Shown here piece by piece: positions 33,360 through 43,185 of a DNA stretch of 64,000 bases; positions within the stretch are counted from its first letter, which is position 1; each line of letters starts with the position of its first letter. The DNA is from CAIWHR01 sp963709525. GTDB lineage: Bacteria; Pseudomonadota; Gammaproteobacteria; Burkholderiales; Casimicrobiaceae. Under the pieces are notes generated by a model. It saw only the letters and a list, made by a program, of their open reading frames with translations, ran no database searches and was not told the origin of the DNA. The stretch is from contig CAVPXB010000020.1 in assembly GCA_963709525.1 (NCBI GenBank), positions 62,001 through 126,000 of the forward strand, in the 5' to 3' direction. The position numbers and the translations under genes were made by a program.

Positions 33360-34739
33360 ATGACCCGCCCCGCCACCAGGACCCCCGCGCCAACCCGCGC
33401 ACCGCGCGTCGGATTCGTGTCGCTGGGCTGCCCCAAGGCGCTCGTCGATTCCGAGCAGATCCTGACGCAGCTGCGCGCCGAAGGCTACGCGATCGCGCCC
33501 ACCTACGACGGGGCCGACCTCGTCGTCGTCAACACCTGCGGCTTCATCGACGCAGCGGTCGCCGAGTCGCTCGACGCCATCGGCGAGGCGCTGGCCGAGA
33601 ACGGCAAGGTGATCGTCACCGGTTGCCTGGGAGCGAAGGATGGCGGCGCGTTCATCCGTGCGGCGCATCCCAGGGTGCTCGCCGTCACGGGCCCCCATGC
33701 GTCGGTCGAGGTGATGGCGGCGGTGCACGCGCAGCTGCCGAAGCCGCACGATCCCTACACCGACCTCGTTCCGCCGCAGGGCATCAAGCTGACGCCGCGC
33801 CATTACGCGTATCTCAAGATCAGCGAAGGCTGCAATCACCGCTGCAGCTTCTGCATCATTCCCGCGATGCGCGGCGATCTGGTCAGCCGCCCGATCGGCG
33901 AAGTGCTCGTCGAGGCCGAGCGCCTGTTCGCCGCCGGCGTGCGCGAACTGCTGGTGATCTCGCAGGACACCAGCGCCTACGGCGTCGACGTGAAATATCG
34001 CACCGGGTTCTGGAACGGCCGCCCGATCAAGACCCGGATGACCGAACTCGCCACCGCGCTCGACGCGATGGCGCGCGCCCACGGCGCCTGGGTGCGCCTG
34101 CACTACGTCTACCCTTACCCCAGCGTCGACGACGTCATCGCACTGATGACCCGCGACCCGGCGCAAGGCGGGTTGCTGCCTTACCTCGACGTGCCGTTCC
34201 AGCACGCGAGTCCGCGCATCCTCAAGCTGATGAAGCGCCCGGCGAACGCCGAAGGCACGCTGAAGCGCATCAATGCGTGGCGCGCGGCGCGCCCCGATCT
34301 CGTCATCCGCAGCACCTTCATCGTGGGCTTTCCCGGCGAGTCCGAGCGCGAGTTCGACGAGCTGTTGTCGTTCCTCGATGCGGCCCAGCTCGACCGCGTC
34401 GGCTGCTTCGCGTATTCGCCGGTCGAGGGTGCGGCCGCCAACGATCTTCCCGATCCGCTGGCCGAAGACGTGAAGGAGGCGCGGCGTGCGCGCTTCATGG
34501 AAGTACAGGCGCGCATCAGCGCCGCCCGGCTCGCGCATCGCGTCGGGTCGACGATGACGGTGCTGGTCGACGGCCACGCCGAGGACGGCACCGCCCTCGC
34601 CCGCAGCGCGGCCGACGCACCGGAGATCGATGGAGCCGTGCATATCGCCGCCGGCGACAAGCTTGCCGTCGGCAGCTTCGCGCACGTCGTGATCACCGGC
34701 GCTGGCGAGCACGACCTCGAAGCACGTATCGCGCGCTAG
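33360..34739 (+). CDS. rimO: Ribosomal protein uS12 methylthiotransferase RimO
   Basis: This 459-residue protein has the N-terminal MTTase domain with three cluster Cys (SLGCPKALVDSE, NTCGFI, GCLGAK), the radical-SAM motif CNHRCSFC (Cys158, 162, 165) and a C-terminal TRAM domain (VGSTMTVLVDG). YPYPSVDDVI and DVPFQHASPRIL are typical. RimO adds a methylthio group to Asp88 of ribosomal protein S12. The family is closely related to MiaB; the GCPKALVDSE stretch and the absence of MiaB-specific regions support RimO. It is preceded by the phaR terminator and is likely transcribed alone. Confidence 0.95.
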   Translation: MTRPATRTPAPTRAPRVGFVSLGCPKALVDSEQILTQLRAEGYAIAPTYDGADLVVVNTCGFIDAAVAESLDAIGEALAENGKVIVTGCLGAKDGGAFIRAAHPRVLAVTGPHASVEVMAAVHAQLPKPHDPYTDLVPPQGIKLTPRHYAYLKISEGCNHRCSFCIIPAMRGDLVSRPIGEVLVEAERLFAAGVRELLVISQDTSAYGVDVKYRTGFWNGRPIKTRMTELATALDAMARAHGAWVRLHYVYPYPSVDDVIALMTRDPAQGGLLPYLDVPFQHASPRILKLMKRPANAEGTLKRINAWRAARPDLVIRSTFIVGFPGESEREFDELLSFLDAAQLDRVGCFAYSPVEGAAANDLPDPLAEDVKEARRARFMEVQARISAARLAHRVGSTMTVLVDGHAEDGTALARSAADAPEIDGAVHIAAGDKLAVGSFAHVVITGAGEHDLEARIAR

Positions 34740-34784
34740 CGATCGGCGGCGCGCACCTCCCCTGGCAGGCCGGATCCGGCGCAT

Positions 34785-35378
34785 ATGCGCAAAAAGACTC
34801 TTCTCGAAAGATCGGAATTCGACCACGCATTCGATGCGACTTTTGGATACGTCGCGTTTGTGATGAATCGTCATCTGATTCATCACATGCTGCGTTCGTC
34901 GCGCACCCTCGGTATCGACTACGAAACCTTGATCGTGTGGGGCGTGCTCGCGCACCAGAACGTCGCCCACCTGATGCCGCCGGCGCGTACGACGACCAGT
35001 GCCACCTCCCATGAAAACAACGCATCGGAGCATGCGCGGGAGCTCAGGCCCGTGCGAGTTCGCGACCTGCATCAAATCACGGGGATTCCGCGCGAGACGA
35101 TCAGGCGGAAGCTGGAAACCCTCGCCACGCGCGGGTTCGTCCGTCGCCACGAAAAAGCCGGCTGGATCGTCGACAAACAGTCGATCGAACCCGATCTACG
35201 GGAGTTCACGCGAGAATCGGTCAGACAGTTTCTGACGTGCGCGAATCAGATCCACGCACTGCTCGACGAGACCATCGATCGGCTCGCGGCGCAACCACAC
35301 CCTGCGGCCCCGCGCGGCTCACCCCGCGCGGAAGCACGCCGGCGACGTAGCGGGGGTGACACGGCGGATCGCGAATGA
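34785..35378 (+). CDS. Winged helix-turn-helix protein of unknown role
   Basis: A 197-residue protein. The C-terminal half has a winged-helix signature, RVRDLHQITGIPRETIRRKLETLATRGFVRRHEKAGWIVD, in which GIPRETIRRKLETL is the recognition region, as in GntR/Crp-type domains. The N-terminal half (FDATFGYVAFVMNRHLIHHMLRSSRTLGIDYETLIVWGVLAHQN) is helical and could dimerise. There is no recognisable ligand domain. GC content seems lower than that of its neighbours at the 5' end, hinting at recent acquisition. The convergent patatin gene may be a target, but nothing in the sequence shows it. Confidence 0.7.
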   Translation: MRKKTLLERSEFDHAFDATFGYVAFVMNRHLIHHMLRSSRTLGIDYETLIVWGVLAHQNVAHLMPPARTTTSATSHENNASEHARELRPVRVRDLHQITGIPRETIRRKLETLATRGFVRRHEKAGWIVDKQSIEPDLREFTRESVRQFLTCANQIHALLDETIDRLAAQPHPAAPRGSPRAEARRRRSGGDTADRE

Positions 35379-35428
35379 CTGACAAGTCCGATGAAAGCGA
35401 TTTCGCGAATACTCGCGTGCTCGCGTCA

Positions 35429-36742
35429 TCATTGCACGACAGCGTTGCGCAGCCAGGGATATCCATTGGCCGCCCGATCGTAGCCGAGCGCAAACAGGTT
35501 GCGCATGTAGTCTCGGTCGAACGCCTCCTTGGACACCTCCGTAAAATCAAGCGGAATCCAGGCCAGGTTGTAGCCCAGGCCGTCACGCTTGGCGAGTAGG
35601 TAGATCTGCGCGAGATCGCCGACGCCTTGCGTGCGAATGAGGGTCGACACCGTCCTGGCGAGAATGGGCAACAGACGCTGTGGCACGGCTTCCCACGCCG
35701 GCGTCAGCTTCGCATTGCGGATCAGGTAGATCTGTGGCTTCCCGACCACGCCCAGGCGTTCGCTCACCCGTCCCCAGTCGATGCCGGAAGGTGACAGAAA
35801 CAACTGGGACGTCACGCCGCCGTCGACGTGGAGCTCCTGGAAACGATGGCCGTTGGCCTCGACGTCGATGACGACCGGCGGAAAGGCGCCGGGGATCGAG
35901 GCCGAGGCGAGGATCACCTGCTGGATGAGTCGCTTGGCATCCGGCGATCCGCTCGCGGCGATGCGGGTCAGGTCCCAGGTCACCGGCCGGGCTGCATCGA
36001 GATTGGTCGTGCCGACCAGCAGCGATCTGCCGCGGCGGCCTTCCGCGGCAATGGCAGCGACGACGCTGTCGTCGATGTAACGTTCCAATAGTCTTTGCAG
36101 CGGGACCGTGTCCGCCGCCGCGTCACCGGAGAGTATCGAGACGATGTTGCGCACCTCGATGAGGTCAGCGGACGAGTAGCGGGTGTAGACCTCCTGGAGC
36201 TGCGCGTCGTAGCGCGATCCCAGAAATGCAAACGGCGCGATCAGCGCCCCCGTGCTGACCCCGGTCACCATCTGGAATTCGGGCCGAGTTCCGGCCGCGC
36301 TCCAGCCAGCCAGAAGCCCAGCGCCGAATGCGCCATCCTCGCCGCCGCCGGAGATGACAAGGTAGTTGTGCGGTCGGTCCATGATCCCGCCAAAGTGCTC
36401 TCGGAGCTCTGTGCCCGGGAGGGCGAGCCACCGGCCGAATCCTTCGGGCTTTTGGTCGCCCCAATAGCGCGCCCCGGGGATTCCGGGAATAGCCGCCTGT
36501 GTCTCGAGCGTCGCTGGCAGCGGGTTCAGCCGGAGACCCGACCCGGCGCAGCCCGTGAGCAGTGCCATCGCGCAAGCGCTCAGCAGATACCTCCGGGTTC
36601 TGCGCCACCAATACTGGCAACGATCCACCGGTTCGGCGGCGCGTTCTGTCGTCAAGCTCAAAGCCTTACCTCCCTGGGATGGCGCGGTGCTGCCGGGCTC
36701 GAAGGCCGCGGTCAGCTTCGCTGCGTTCTGTCTATTTTCCAT
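35429..36742 (-). CDS. Patatin-like phospholipase, predicted lipoprotein
   Basis: This 437-residue protein has a lipoprotein-type signal (RRYLLSACAMALLTGCAGSG, Cys lipidated). The patatin catalytic set is complete: oxyanion GGGEDGAFGAG, nucleophile GVSTG with Ser and the Asp of the dyad in HVDGGV. Such proteins hydrolyse acyl esters of phospholipids; at the outer membrane or periplasm it could act on envelope lipids. The ATG 36742 gives a long basic region before the signal; a GTG near residue 39 (VDRCQYWWRRTRRYLL) would give a more usual n-region and may be the true start. It is convergent with the HTH gene, 50 bases away. Confidence 0.85.
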   Translation of the reverse strand: MENRQNAAKLTAAFEPGSTAPSQGGKALSLTTERAAEPVDRCQYWWRRTRRYLLSACAMALLTGCAGSGLRLNPLPATLETQAAIPGIPGARYWGDQKPEGFGRWLALPGTELREHFGGIMDRPHNYLVISGGGEDGAFGAGLLAGWSAAGTRPEFQMVTGVSTGALIAPFAFLGSRYDAQLQEVYTRYSSADLIEVRNIVSILSGDAAADTVPLQRLLERYIDDSVVAAIAAEGRRGRSLLVGTTNLDAARPVTWDLTRIAASGSPDAKRLIQQVILASASIPGAFPPVVIDVEANGHRFQELHVDGGVTSQLFLSPSGIDWGRVSERLGVVGKPQIYLIRNAKLTPAWEAVPQRLLPILARTVSTLIRTQGVGDLAQIYLLAKRDGLGYNLAWIPLDFTEVSKEAFDRDYMRNLFALGYDRAANGYPWLRNAVVQ

Positions 36743-36951
36743 TTTCAACGAATGAAGCGAACCTCGGCTGCCGGTTTGCCCATTTTGGGCACCCTCGTCT
36801 GCGCCGACACGTCCCGAAGGCCGCGGATGCCGGAGAATGACGACCTGATCATCTCGACAAAACATCGCAACGGCGGTAAAAACTCTGTTGTTGTCCCAAT
36901 GCCTCCGGCGCTGCCGCCGAAAGCCGCCTCCCTCCTCAGGAATTCCCGCCG

Positions 36952-38460
36952 ATGACCTCAACTTCCGGCCCTTGCTTGCGCCCGCTCGCCCGTCCCGTCG
37001 TCGCCTGCGCGCTCGCCACCGTGCTCCTCGCGTCGGCCGGCTGCGGCAAGGAGGAGAAGAAGCAGGCGGCACCGCCGCCGGTCGAAGTCGCGGCACTGAC
37101 GGTGGTGGCGAGGGATGTGCCCATCACCTCCACGTTCGTCGCGCAGACGCAAAGCTCGCAGGCGGTCAACGTCGCCGCGCGCGTATCCGGCTTCCTCGAA
37201 AAGCGCGTGTACACCGAAGGCGCCGTGGTCAAGGCGGGCCAGGTGCTGTTCCGGATGGACCCGAAGCCGTTCCAGGCGCAGGTCGACGGCGCAGCAGCCG
37301 CGTTGCAGCGCAACGAGGCGGCGCTCGAAGTGGCGCGCGCCAATCTCGCCCGCACCAAGCCGCTGGCCGCGCAGAATGCGCTGTCGCAGAAGGACCTCGA
37401 CGACGCGCAGGGGCAGTACGAGCAGGCGGCGGCCGCGGTCGCCCAATCCAAGGCGCAGCTCGATTCGGCCCGGCTCGACCTGTCGTACACGACCATCGCC
37501 TCGCCGGTCGACGGCGTCTCCAGCTTCGCCGTGGTGGCCGAAGGCACCTACCTGAACCCCCAGAACAGCCTCCTGACGACGGTGTCGGTGCTGAGCCCGA
37601 TGTGGATCAATTTCAGCCTCTCCGAGAACGAGGTGGGCCGCATCCGCAGCCAGGTGGAAAAGGGGCTGCTCAGGATGCCCGACGACCGCCAGTTCGTGGT
37701 GGAGATCGAACTCGTCGACGGCAGCGTGTTCCCGTACAAGGGCAGGATCACCTTCGCCGACCCCTCGTACAACTCGCAGACCGGCACCTTCCTGATCCGC
37801 GCCTCCGTCGACAATCCGAAGGGCGTGCTGCGCCCGAACCAGTACGTGCGCACGCGGCTGCAGGGCGCGGTCCGTCCGAACGCGATCCTGGTGCCGCAGC
37901 GCGCCGTGCAGCAGGGCGCGAAAGGCCACTTCGTCTGGGTCGTCAGGAAGGACGGGAAGGCGGAGTTGCGCCCGGTCGTCGTCGGCGACTGGTACGGCGA
38001 CAGCTGGTTCATCGCGCAGGGACTCGCCGCCGGCGACCAGGTCGTCGTCGACGGCGCACTGCGGCTCGCGCCGGATGCTCCCGTCAAGGTGACGGCCTAC
38101 ACGCCGAAGCCGGATTCGCCGGGTGCGGCGCCGGCGACGCGCCCACCGGGAGCGACGCTGTCCGTGCATTTCGCGACGGGCAAGGCCGCGCTCGACGCCG
38201 AGGCGGTGCGGCTGCTCAAGGGTTTCGCGCCGGCGATGAGGACAGGCACCAACCCGCTCGATGTCACCGGCTTCGCGGACCGCAGCGGCAATCGCGCGGC
38301 CAACGTCGAACTCGCCAAGCGCCGCGCGATCGCCGTGCGCGAAGCGTTGCTCGCCGAGGGCGTCCCCGCCGACCGCGTGCGCCTGAAGCCGCCGCTGGAC
38401 GTGACCGGACCCGGCACCGACCGTGAAGCCCGACGCGTCGAAATCGCGGTCGGCAAGTAG
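36952..38460 (+). CDS. RND efflux periplasmic adaptor with a C-terminal OmpA-like domain
   Basis: A 502-residue protein. The N-terminus is a lipoprotein signal (ALATVLLASAGCGKEEKK). Residues about 45-385 are a standard MexE/AcrA-type adaptor: barrel-sandwich parts (SQAVNVAARVSGFLEKRVYTEG, SYTTIASPVDGV), a coiled-coil hairpin between them, then beta-barrel and membrane-proximal domains. After a Pro-rich linker, residues about 401-502 form an OmpA-like fold with VHFATGKAALD, VTGFADRSGN, NVELAKRRAIAVREAL and EARRVEI. OmpA domains bind peptidoglycan, so this adaptor may anchor the pump to the wall. The pump gene starts 16 bases downstream. Confidence 0.9.
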   Translation: MTSTSGPCLRPLARPVVACALATVLLASAGCGKEEKKQAAPPPVEVAALTVVARDVPITSTFVAQTQSSQAVNVAARVSGFLEKRVYTEGAVVKAGQVLFRMDPKPFQAQVDGAAAALQRNEAALEVARANLARTKPLAAQNALSQKDLDDAQGQYEQAAAAVAQSKAQLDSARLDLSYTTIASPVDGVSSFAVVAEGTYLNPQNSLLTTVSVLSPMWINFSLSENEVGRIRSQVEKGLLRMPDDRQFVVEIELVDGSVFPYKGRITFADPSYNSQTGTFLIRASVDNPKGVLRPNQYVRTRLQGAVRPNAILVPQRAVQQGAKGHFVWVVRKDGKAELRPVVVGDWYGDSWFIAQGLAAGDQVVVDGALRLAPDAPVKVTAYTPKPDSPGAAPATRPPGATLSVHFATGKAALDAEAVRLLKGFAPAMRTGTNPLDVTGFADRSGNRAANVELAKRRAIAVREALLAEGVPADRVRLKPPLDVTGPGTDREARRVEIAVGK

Positions 38461-38476
38461 CCGGGACGGCGCCATC

Positions 38477-41400
38477 ATGTTCTCCCGCTTCTTCATCGAA
38501 CGGCCGATCTTCGCCGCAGTCGTCGCCATCGTCCTCTGCCTCGCCGGCGCCGTGGCGATGCTCGTGCTGCCGGTCCAGCAGTACCCGACGATCACGCCGG
38601 TGCAGGTCACCGTCAACGCGACCTATCCCGGCGCCGATTCGAAGACGGTGGCCGACTCGGTCGCCTCGCCGATCGAGGCGCAGGTCAACGGCGTCGACAA
38701 CATGCTCTACATGTCGTCGACCAGCTCGGCCAACGGCCAGATGACGCTGACCGTCTACTTCTCGCTCGAGACCGATCCCGACATCGCGCAGGTGCAGGTG
38801 CAGAACCGGGTCAACCTCGCGCTGCCGCAGCTCCCCACGGCGGTGACGCAGCTCGGCGTCTCGGTGCAGAAGAAGTCGTCGTCGATCATGATGCTGATCG
38901 GGATCTACGGCAAGGGCGAGCGCTACTCGAGCGAGTACATCGCCAACTTCGCCAACGTCTACGTGCTCGATGCACTGAAACGCGTCCCGGGGGCCGGACA
39001 GGCGTCGATCATGGGCGTGCCCGACCAGGCGATGCGGATCTGGATGAACCCGGACCGCATGACCTCGCTCGGCATCACGACCAGCGACATCGCCAACGCC
39101 ATCAAGGCGCAGAACGCGCTGTTCGGCGCCGGGCAGATCGGCCAGCAGCCGACGGCGGGGCCGGTCGAGCTCACCTTCCCGGTGGTCACTCAGGCGCCGT
39201 TCACCGATCCGCGGCAGTACGAAGAGATCATCCTGCGCGCGAGCCAGGACGGCAGCGCGATCGTCCGGCTGGGCGACGTCGCGCGCGCCGAGGTCGGATT
39301 GCGCCAGTACATCGTCGACACGAAGATGAATGGCGTGCCGTCGACGGCGATCGCCGTCTACCTTCAGCCGGGCGCCAACGGGCTCAAGGTGTCGGAAGGC
39401 GTGCGCAAGACGCTCGCCGAGATGAAGTCGCGCTTCCCCGAGGGCATCGAGTACGTCGTCGCGCTCGACACCAACGACTTCGTCAAGCTGTCGATCGAGG
39501 AGGTGATCAAGACGCTGTTCGAGGCGATCGCGCTGGTGGTGCTGGTCGTCTACCTGTTCCTGCAGAGCTTCCGCACGACGATCATCTGCATCGTCGCGAT
39601 CCTCGTCTCTCTGATCACGACCTTTGCAGGGATGCTGGCGCTCGGGTTCTCGATCAACCTGATCACGCTGTTCGGTCTCGTGCTCGCCATCGGCATCGTT
39701 GTCGACGACGCGATCGTCGTCGTCGAGAACGTCGAGCGCAACATGCACGAGCACCACCTCGCGCCGAAGGAGGCCACGATCCGGTCGATGGACGAGATCG
39801 CGGGCTCGCTGGTCGCCGTCGTGCTGGTGATGTCGTCGGTGTTCGTGCCGGCGGCGTTCCTGCCCGGGACCACGGGCCAGCTCTACAAGCAGTTCGCGGT
39901 CACGATCGTGGTTTCCGTCGCCGTGTCCGGGTTCGTCGCGCTGACGCTCACCCCGGCAATGGCTGCGCTGATGCTCAAGCACAACCCGCCGCCGCAGCGC
40001 GGATTCTTCGCCTGGTTCAACCGCCAGGTCGACGCGGTGACCCGCGGCTTCGGCCACGCCGTCGAGCTGGTGATCAAGCGCGCAGTCGTCGCGCTCGTAC
40101 TGTTCGCCGTCTTCCTCTGGAGCATCTGGCACCTCTTCACCGTGCTGCCTTCGAGCTTCGTCCCGAACGAGGACCAGGGCTACGTGATGGCGGCGATCAT
40201 CATGCCGGAGGCCGCGAGCCTCGACCGGACGCAGGCGGTCGCCGAGAAGGTCGATGCGATCTTCGCCAGGACGCCCGGCGTCGAGACGCGCGCGATGATC
40301 ACCGGCTACAGCCTGCTCGACAGCGGCTTCAAGACCAATGCCGGCGCCTTCTTCGTAACGCTGAACGATTTCAAGCAGCGCTACGACTCGACCGACACGG
40401 CGAAGGCGCAGAATGCGCGCGCCGTGCTGGCGAACCTCTACCGCGAGGTCCAGGGCATCGGAGAGGCGATCGTCATCCCGGTCGCGCCGCCGGCGATCCC
40501 CGGCATCGGGACCACCGGCGGCTTCGAGTTCTGGATCCAGGACACCGGCGCCGGCGACCCGGCGCAGCTCGACGAGGTGACGCAGAACTTCGTCGGGAAG
40601 GCGCGCGCGCGCCCCGAGCTCACGAGCCTGTCGTCCACGTTCCGTGCCAACACGCAGCAATTGCGCGCCGTCGTCGATCGCGAGAAGGCGACGCTGCTCG
40701 GCGTGCCGGTCGAGGACGTCTACAGCGCGATCCAGGCGCAGTTCGGCTCGCTGACCGCCAGCCAGTTCAACCAGTTCAGCCGCGTCTGGTGGGTGGTGCT
40801 CCAGTCCGACGCCCGGTACCGGCAGCAGCCCGAGGACCTCACGCGCCTGTACACGCGGTCGAAGGACGGCAACATGGTGCCGCTGTCGGCACTGGTCACC
40901 ACCCAATGGGTCGCCGGGCCGGACCTCCTCCCGCACTTCAACGGCTTTCCTGCGGCGAAGGTCAACGGCAACCCGGCGCCCGGGTACAGCTCCGGCGACG
41001 CGATCGCCGCGATGGAGGCGGTCGCGCAGGAGGTGCTGCCGCCTGGCTACACCTTCGCCTGGTCCGGCCTCGCCTACGAGGAGAAGAAGTCCGGCGGCAC
41101 GTCGATGATCGCGTTCGTGTTCGGGCTCATCATCGTGTTCCTGGTGCTCGCCGCGCAGTACGAGTCGTGGACGCTGCCGGGCGCGGTGATGTCGGCGGTG
41201 CCGTTCGGGATCCTCGGCGCGCTCGTCACCAACTGGGCGCGCGGCCTCGAGAACGACGTCTACTTCCAGATCGGCCTGCTGGTGCTGATCGGCCTGGGCG
41301 CCAAGAACGCCGTGCTTCGCGTCTCGGCGGCCATCCACTTCCGGCAGCAGGGCAAGTCGATCATGGAGGCGACGATCCTGGCCGGCGAGCAGCGGCTGCG

Positions 41401-41644
41401 GCCGATCATCATGACCTCGCTCGCGTTCGCGGCCGGCTGCCTGCCGCTGGCCCTCGCGATGGGCGCCGGCGCCAACGCGCGGCACTCGATCGGCACCGGC
41501 ATCATCGGCGGCATGTTCGGCGAGACGACGCTGGCGATGCTCTACGTGCCGCTGCTGTTCTACCTCTTCGACCGGTTCGCCGAGGGCAAGGACAAGGCGC
41601 CCGATGGTCCGCCCGCCGGCTGCCGCAACAGCGGTCCAGGATGA
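38477..41644 (+). CDS. RND efflux transporter, inner-membrane pump (AcrB/MexF family)
   Basis: This 1055-residue HAE-1 family pump starts MFSRFFIERPIFAAVVAIVL and has twelve membrane helices in two halves. TM4 carries GIVVDDAIVVVENVERNM with the two proton-relay aspartates, and TM10 contains the Lys in GLGAKNAVL. The order of periplasmic segments (QNRVNLALPQLP, FFVTLNDFKQR) matches MexF/TtgB-like pumps. It exports hydrophobic compounds using the proton gradient as a trimer with the adaptor and the outer-membrane channel encoded on either side. The C-terminal tail is short. Substrate range cannot be read. Confidence 0.95.
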   Translation: MFSRFFIERPIFAAVVAIVLCLAGAVAMLVLPVQQYPTITPVQVTVNATYPGADSKTVADSVASPIEAQVNGVDNMLYMSSTSSANGQMTLTVYFSLETDPDIAQVQVQNRVNLALPQLPTAVTQLGVSVQKKSSSIMMLIGIYGKGERYSSEYIANFANVYVLDALKRVPGAGQASIMGVPDQAMRIWMNPDRMTSLGITTSDIANAIKAQNALFGAGQIGQQPTAGPVELTFPVVTQAPFTDPRQYEEIILRASQDGSAIVRLGDVARAEVGLRQYIVDTKMNGVPSTAIAVYLQPGANGLKVSEGVRKTLAEMKSRFPEGIEYVVALDTNDFVKLSIEEVIKTLFEAIALVVLVVYLFLQSFRTTIICIVAILVSLITTFAGMLALGFSINLITLFGLVLAIGIVVDDAIVVVENVERNMHEHHLAPKEATIRSMDEIAGSLVAVVLVMSSVFVPAAFLPGTTGQLYKQFAVTIVVSVAVSGFVALTLTPAMAALMLKHNPPPQRGFFAWFNRQVDAVTRGFGHAVELVIKRAVVALVLFAVFLWSIWHLFTVLPSSFVPNEDQGYVMAAIIMPEAASLDRTQAVAEKVDAIFARTPGVETRAMITGYSLLDSGFKTNAGAFFVTLNDFKQRYDSTDTAKAQNARAVLANLYREVQGIGEAIVIPVAPPAIPGIGTTGGFEFWIQDTGAGDPAQLDEVTQNFVGKARARPELTSLSSTFRANTQQLRAVVDREKATLLGVPVEDVYSAIQAQFGSLTASQFNQFSRVWWVVLQSDARYRQQPEDLTRLYTRSKDGNMVPLSALVTTQWVAGPDLLPHFNGFPAAKVNGNPAPGYSSGDAIAAMEAVAQEVLPPGYTFAWSGLAYEEKKSGGTSMIAFVFGLIIVFLVLAAQYESWTLPGAVMSAVPFGILGALVTNWARGLENDVYFQIGLLVLIGLGAKNAVLRVSAAIHFRQQGKSIMEATILAGEQRLRPIIMTSLAFAAGCLPLALAMGAGANARHSIGTGIIGGMFGETTLAMLYVPLLFYLFDRFAEGKDKAPDGPPAGCRNSGPG

Positions 41645-41691
41645 CGGCGGCACGGGTGCCGCGCCGCACGCGCCGCGGGAGGGCCACTGAA

Positions 41692-43167
41692 ATGAGGCAT
41701 CGGCCTGCGCTCGCTGCATGCGCTCTCGCAACCCTCGCCACGGCGCTGCTCGCCGGCTGCACGATGGGCCCGGATTACGTGCGCCCGAAGCTGGATGCGC
41801 CGACCGCCTTCCGCTTCGCGCCGGAGGCCGCCGCGGACACTGCAAACACGGCGTGGTGGAAGCAGTTCGGCGATCCGGTCCTCGACCAGCTGATCGACGC
41901 CGCGCTCGCCAACAATCTCAACGTCAGGATCGCGGCCGCCAACGTCCTGCAGGCGCAGGCGGTGATCACGCAGACCCGCTCGTCCCTGTTCCCGCAAGTC
42001 GGCTATGGCGGGAGCGGCGAGCGGCTGCGCAGCCCCGACGGCGGCCTGGCCGCGGTCGTCCCGAACTATCCGAATCCGCAGACGACGTACCAGGCGCTGC
42101 TCACGGCCAGCTGGGAAATCGACCTCTGGGGCCGCATCCGGCGCCTGTCCGAAGCGGCGCAGGCGAACATGCTCGCCACCGACGAGGCCCGTCGCGGCGT
42201 GATCCTGACGCTGGTGAGCGCGGTGGCCACCAACTACATCCAGCTGCGGGGCCTGGACGAGCAGCTCGTGATCGCCAGGCGCACGCTCGGAACCTACGCG
42301 GAATCGCTGCGCTTGTACCAGCTCCAGTTCAGGTACGGCCAGACCTCGCAGATGACCGTCGCGCAGGTCCAATCGCAGTACGAAACCGCCGCCGTGCAGA
42401 TCCCGCAGATCGAGGCGCAGATCGCGCAAGCCGAGAACGCGCTGTCGATCCTGCTCGGACGCAACCCGGGCCCCATCCCGCGCGGCAAGTCGATCTACGA
42501 TCTGGCGCTGCCGGCGGTGCCCGCGGGCGTTCCGTCCGCGCTGCTCGAGCGCCGGCCCGACCTCATGCAAGCCGAGCAGGCGCTGATCGCCGCCAATGCC
42601 CAGATCGGCGCCGCGCGCGCGCTCTACTTCCCGACGATTTCGCTCACCGGCGCGCTCGGCGGCTCGAGTTCGGATCTTTCGAAGCTGTTCCAGGGGCCGG
42701 CTCGGACGTGGAATTACGCGGGACAGCTCGTCGGGCCGATCTTCACCTTCGGCGCGGTCAGCGGTCAGGTGGCGCAGTCCGAAGCCGCACAGCAGGCGTC
42801 CTTGCTGAACTATCAGCTGTCGATCCAGAACGCGTTCGCCGACGTCGACAACGCGCTGGTGAGCCACCGGAAACTGCAGGATCAGCAGACCGCGCAGGAA
42901 CGGCTGGTCGCGGCGCTCAACGACTATGCGCGCCTCGCCAGGCTGCAGTACGACGGCGGTTACGCGCCGTACTCGACCGTGCTGCAGGCCGAGCAGACGC
43001 TGTTCCCCGCCGAGCTGACGCTCGCCTCGGTGCGCGCGTCGGTCTTCACTTCGGCCGCGAACACGTACAAGGCGATGGGCGGCGGCTGGGTCACCGAGGC
43101 GGACAAGCTGACGGACAGGGCAGGCAAGCTCGTCGACGATCGCGCACGGCCGGGCTCCGGCAACTGA
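41692..43167 (+). CDS. Efflux outer-membrane factor (OprM/NodT family lipoprotein)
   Basis: This 491-residue protein has a lipoprotein signal (LATALLAGCTMGPDY). The family opening GPDYVRPKLDAP and WWKQFGDPVLDQLI is followed by two repeats of the outer-membrane efflux protein domain (LLTASWEIDLWGRIRRLSEAA; LLERRPDLMQAEQALIAANAQIGAARALYFPTISL). It forms the trimeric channel-tunnel of the RND pump. ATG 41692, 47 bases after the pump stop, is preceded by a GGGAGGG-like RBS. It is convergent with the MCE operon, 18 bases away, and no obvious terminator lies between. Confidence 0.94.
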   Translation: MRHRPALAACALATLATALLAGCTMGPDYVRPKLDAPTAFRFAPEAAADTANTAWWKQFGDPVLDQLIDAALANNLNVRIAAANVLQAQAVITQTRSSLFPQVGYGGSGERLRSPDGGLAAVVPNYPNPQTTYQALLTASWEIDLWGRIRRLSEAAQANMLATDEARRGVILTLVSAVATNYIQLRGLDEQLVIARRTLGTYAESLRLYQLQFRYGQTSQMTVAQVQSQYETAAVQIPQIEAQIAQAENALSILLGRNPGPIPRGKSIYDLALPAVPAGVPSALLERRPDLMQAEQALIAANAQIGAARALYFPTISLTGALGGSSSDLSKLFQGPARTWNYAGQLVGPIFTFGAVSGQVAQSEAAQQASLLNYQLSIQNAFADVDNALVSHRKLQDQQTAQERLVAALNDYARLARLQYDGGYAPYSTVLQAEQTLFPAELTLASVRASVFTSAANTYKAMGGGWVTEADKLTDRAGKLVDDRARPGSGN

Positions 43168-43185
43168 TCTGCCGGTCAGGCATCG

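Noticed and set aside
38264..41845. Open frame of about 1190 codons antisense to the RND pump
   Set aside because: It is Arg/His/Asp-rich low-complexity sequence typical of antisense frames of GC-rich genes, with no domain.
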